Position numbers and translations under genes: made by a program. Below, in pieces: positions 4,879 through 5,771 of a stretch of 5,771 bases of DNA (positions are counted from its first letter, which is position 1; the number at the start of each line of letters is the position of its first letter). Under the pieces are notes generated by a model that saw only the letters and a program-made list of their open reading frames with translations, ran no database searches and was not told the origin of the DNA. Source of the stretch: Acetobacteraceae bacterium (GTDB lineage: Bacteria; Pseudomonadota; Alphaproteobacteria; Acetobacterales; Acetobacteraceae); NCBI GenBank assembly GCA_027311485.1, contig DAICYU010000292.1, positions 1 through 5,771 of the forward strand, written 5' to 3'.

Positions 4879-5771
4879 CGCTGTCTGTTGCCATTCAGCA
4901 CCGCTTCGCGAGCGCTACCATCGATATTGCGTTCGAAGTACCGTCACCTGGCATTGCTGTATTGTTCGGACCATCAGGAGCAGGAAAGTCGACTGTCATA
5001 GCCGCTGCGGCCGGCCTGATGCGCCCGGACGTGTGCCGTATCATCACTGACGGTCGGGTATTAACAGACACCAACGCCGGCGTCTGGTTGCCGACCGAGC
5101 GACGGCGGACCGGCGTGGTCTTCCAGGATTCGCGTTTGTTCCCGCACATGTCGGTCGCAACCAACCTCCGCTTCGGAGAGCGGCGTGCGCCACCCGGATC
5201 GGTGCGGTTCGATGAAATCGTGGAGCTACTGGGCATCGGAACGTTACTTAGCCGTAGGCCTCATACCCTCTCCGGTGGTGAGCGGCAGCGGGTTGCTATC
5301 GGACGTGCGCTGCTGACGCAGCCGCATCTGCTGCTTATGGACGAGCCTTTGGCCAGCCTTGATGCGCCCCGCAAGGCGGAGATCATGCCTTTCCTGGTAA
5401 GGCTAAAGACCGCGCTGCGGCTGCCGGTGCTGTACGTGACACACGCACTTGACGAAGTAAACCGACTGGCGGACTCACTTGTGCTGCTGGAAGCCGGTCG
5501 CGTTCTCGCCTACGGACCAGTTTCGACAGTTGCGGCGCGAGCCGATTTGCCCCTGGCTCAACGCGACGACGCCGGCGCGCTACTCTCCTGCCGAGTGGCC
5601 GCGCACGATCCCACACGCGCACTAACCTGTCTCGAGGGTGCTGGCACCACGTTCCTGGTGCCGTTGATTGATGCCGCCGTTGGGCAACCCTTACGAATAC
5701 GCGTTCCGGCACGGGAGGTTATTCTCGCCGGACAAGTGCCGGAGGCGATTAGTCTCCATAATGTCGTGCCG
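4875..5771 (+). CDS. modC: Molybdate ABC transporter ATP-binding protein ModC, 3' end missing
   Basis: The frame is open for 299 codons to the window edge. E. coli ModC has just over 350 residues, so about 55 residues are missing. It is the cytoplasmic ATPase that powers molybdate uptake with ModB. Visible in order: Walker A GPSGAGKST (32-40), Q-loop VVFQDSRLFPH (81-91), ABC signature LSGGERQRVAIGRALL (132-147), Walker B LLLMDEP (152-158) with D-loop LASLD (159-163), and switch histidine YVTH (187-190). DAPRKAEIMPFL (163-174) is the ModC-typical continuation. From about residue 230 a molybdate-binding (TOBE/MOBE-type) domain begins, ending in view at LRIRVPAREVIL; this domain may sense intracellular molybdate. 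The start ATG overlaps the modB stop as ATGA, with a G-rich TGGGG just upstream, indicating coupled translation. Cys54 stands where a glycine is usual after the strand following Walker A, a minor change. All catalytic motifs are intact. Confidence 0.95.
   Translation, partial: MTLSVAIQHRFASATIDIAFEVPSPGIAVLFGPSGAGKSTVIAAAAGLMRPDVCRIITDGRVLTDTNAGVWLPTERRRTGVVFQDSRLFPHMSVATNLRFGERRAPPGSVRFDEIVELLGIGTLLSRRPHTLSGGERQRVAIGRALLTQPHLLLMDEPLASLDAPRKAEIMPFLVRLKTALRLPVLYVTHALDEVNRLADSLVLLEAGRVLAYGPVSTVAARADLPLAQRDDAGALLSCRVAAHDPTRALTCLEGAGTTFLVPLIDAAVGQPLRIRVPAREVILAGQVPEAISLHNVVP

Overview
The window reads as a chromosomal segment of a moderately high-GC proteobacterium. An alphaproteobacterium, perhaps of the Acetobacteraceae type, is my best guess. 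This rests on GC-rich third positions, a tRNA-His gene with encoded CCA, a SYLF-type lipoprotein and a TPR-glycosyltransferase of a kind common in that class. The lineage is inferred from gene style and was not tested by any search.

Layout. (1) Bases 1-172, minus strand: the N-terminal part of a secreted lipoprotein, probably of the SYLF/Ysc84 lipid-binding family, running off the left edge. (2) Bases 173-621: a gene-free stretch of about 450 bases with several hairpins. One has a perfect 12-bp stem whose loop carries a 9-base C tract and a potential G-quadruplex. A likely terminator for the next operon lies at its right end. (3) Bases 622-2135, minus strand: a compact unit of tRNA-His(GTG), mobA (molybdenum cofactor guanylyltransferase) and an L-aspartate dehydrogenase gene. 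There are only 10 bases between the tRNA and mobA, and a 4-base ATGA overlap between mobA and the dehydrogenase gene. (4) Bases 2136-2332: a divergent intergenic region with a probable tRNA promoter. (5) Bases 2333-3826, plus strand: a stand-alone gene for a TPR-repeat protein with a C-terminal glycosyltransferase-like domain. (6) Bases 3827-4188: no convincing gene. A modA gene would be expected here; instead there are stop-ridden frames, competing hairpins and a possible promoter with a molybdate-operator-like inverted repeat. (7) Bases 4189-5771, plus strand: modB and modC, the permease and ATPase of the molybdate ABC transporter, overlapping by ATGA. modC runs off the right edge.

How the genes fit together. 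MobA attaches GMP to molybdopterin-bound molybdenum, and ModBC imports the molybdate that supplies that metal. The window is therefore a loose molybdenum neighbourhood, with an apparently unrelated glycosyltransferase gene between the two parts. The periplasmic molybdate-binding protein ModA is missing from its usual place. Aspartate dehydrogenase makes iminoaspartate, the first intermediate of de novo NAD synthesis; its tight coupling to mobA is clear in the sequence but not explained by it.

I see no CRISPR array, transposase, phage gene or obvious novel defence or mobile system. The best leads are the missing modA, the SD-less tRNA-mobA junction and the structured non-coding region at 355-433.
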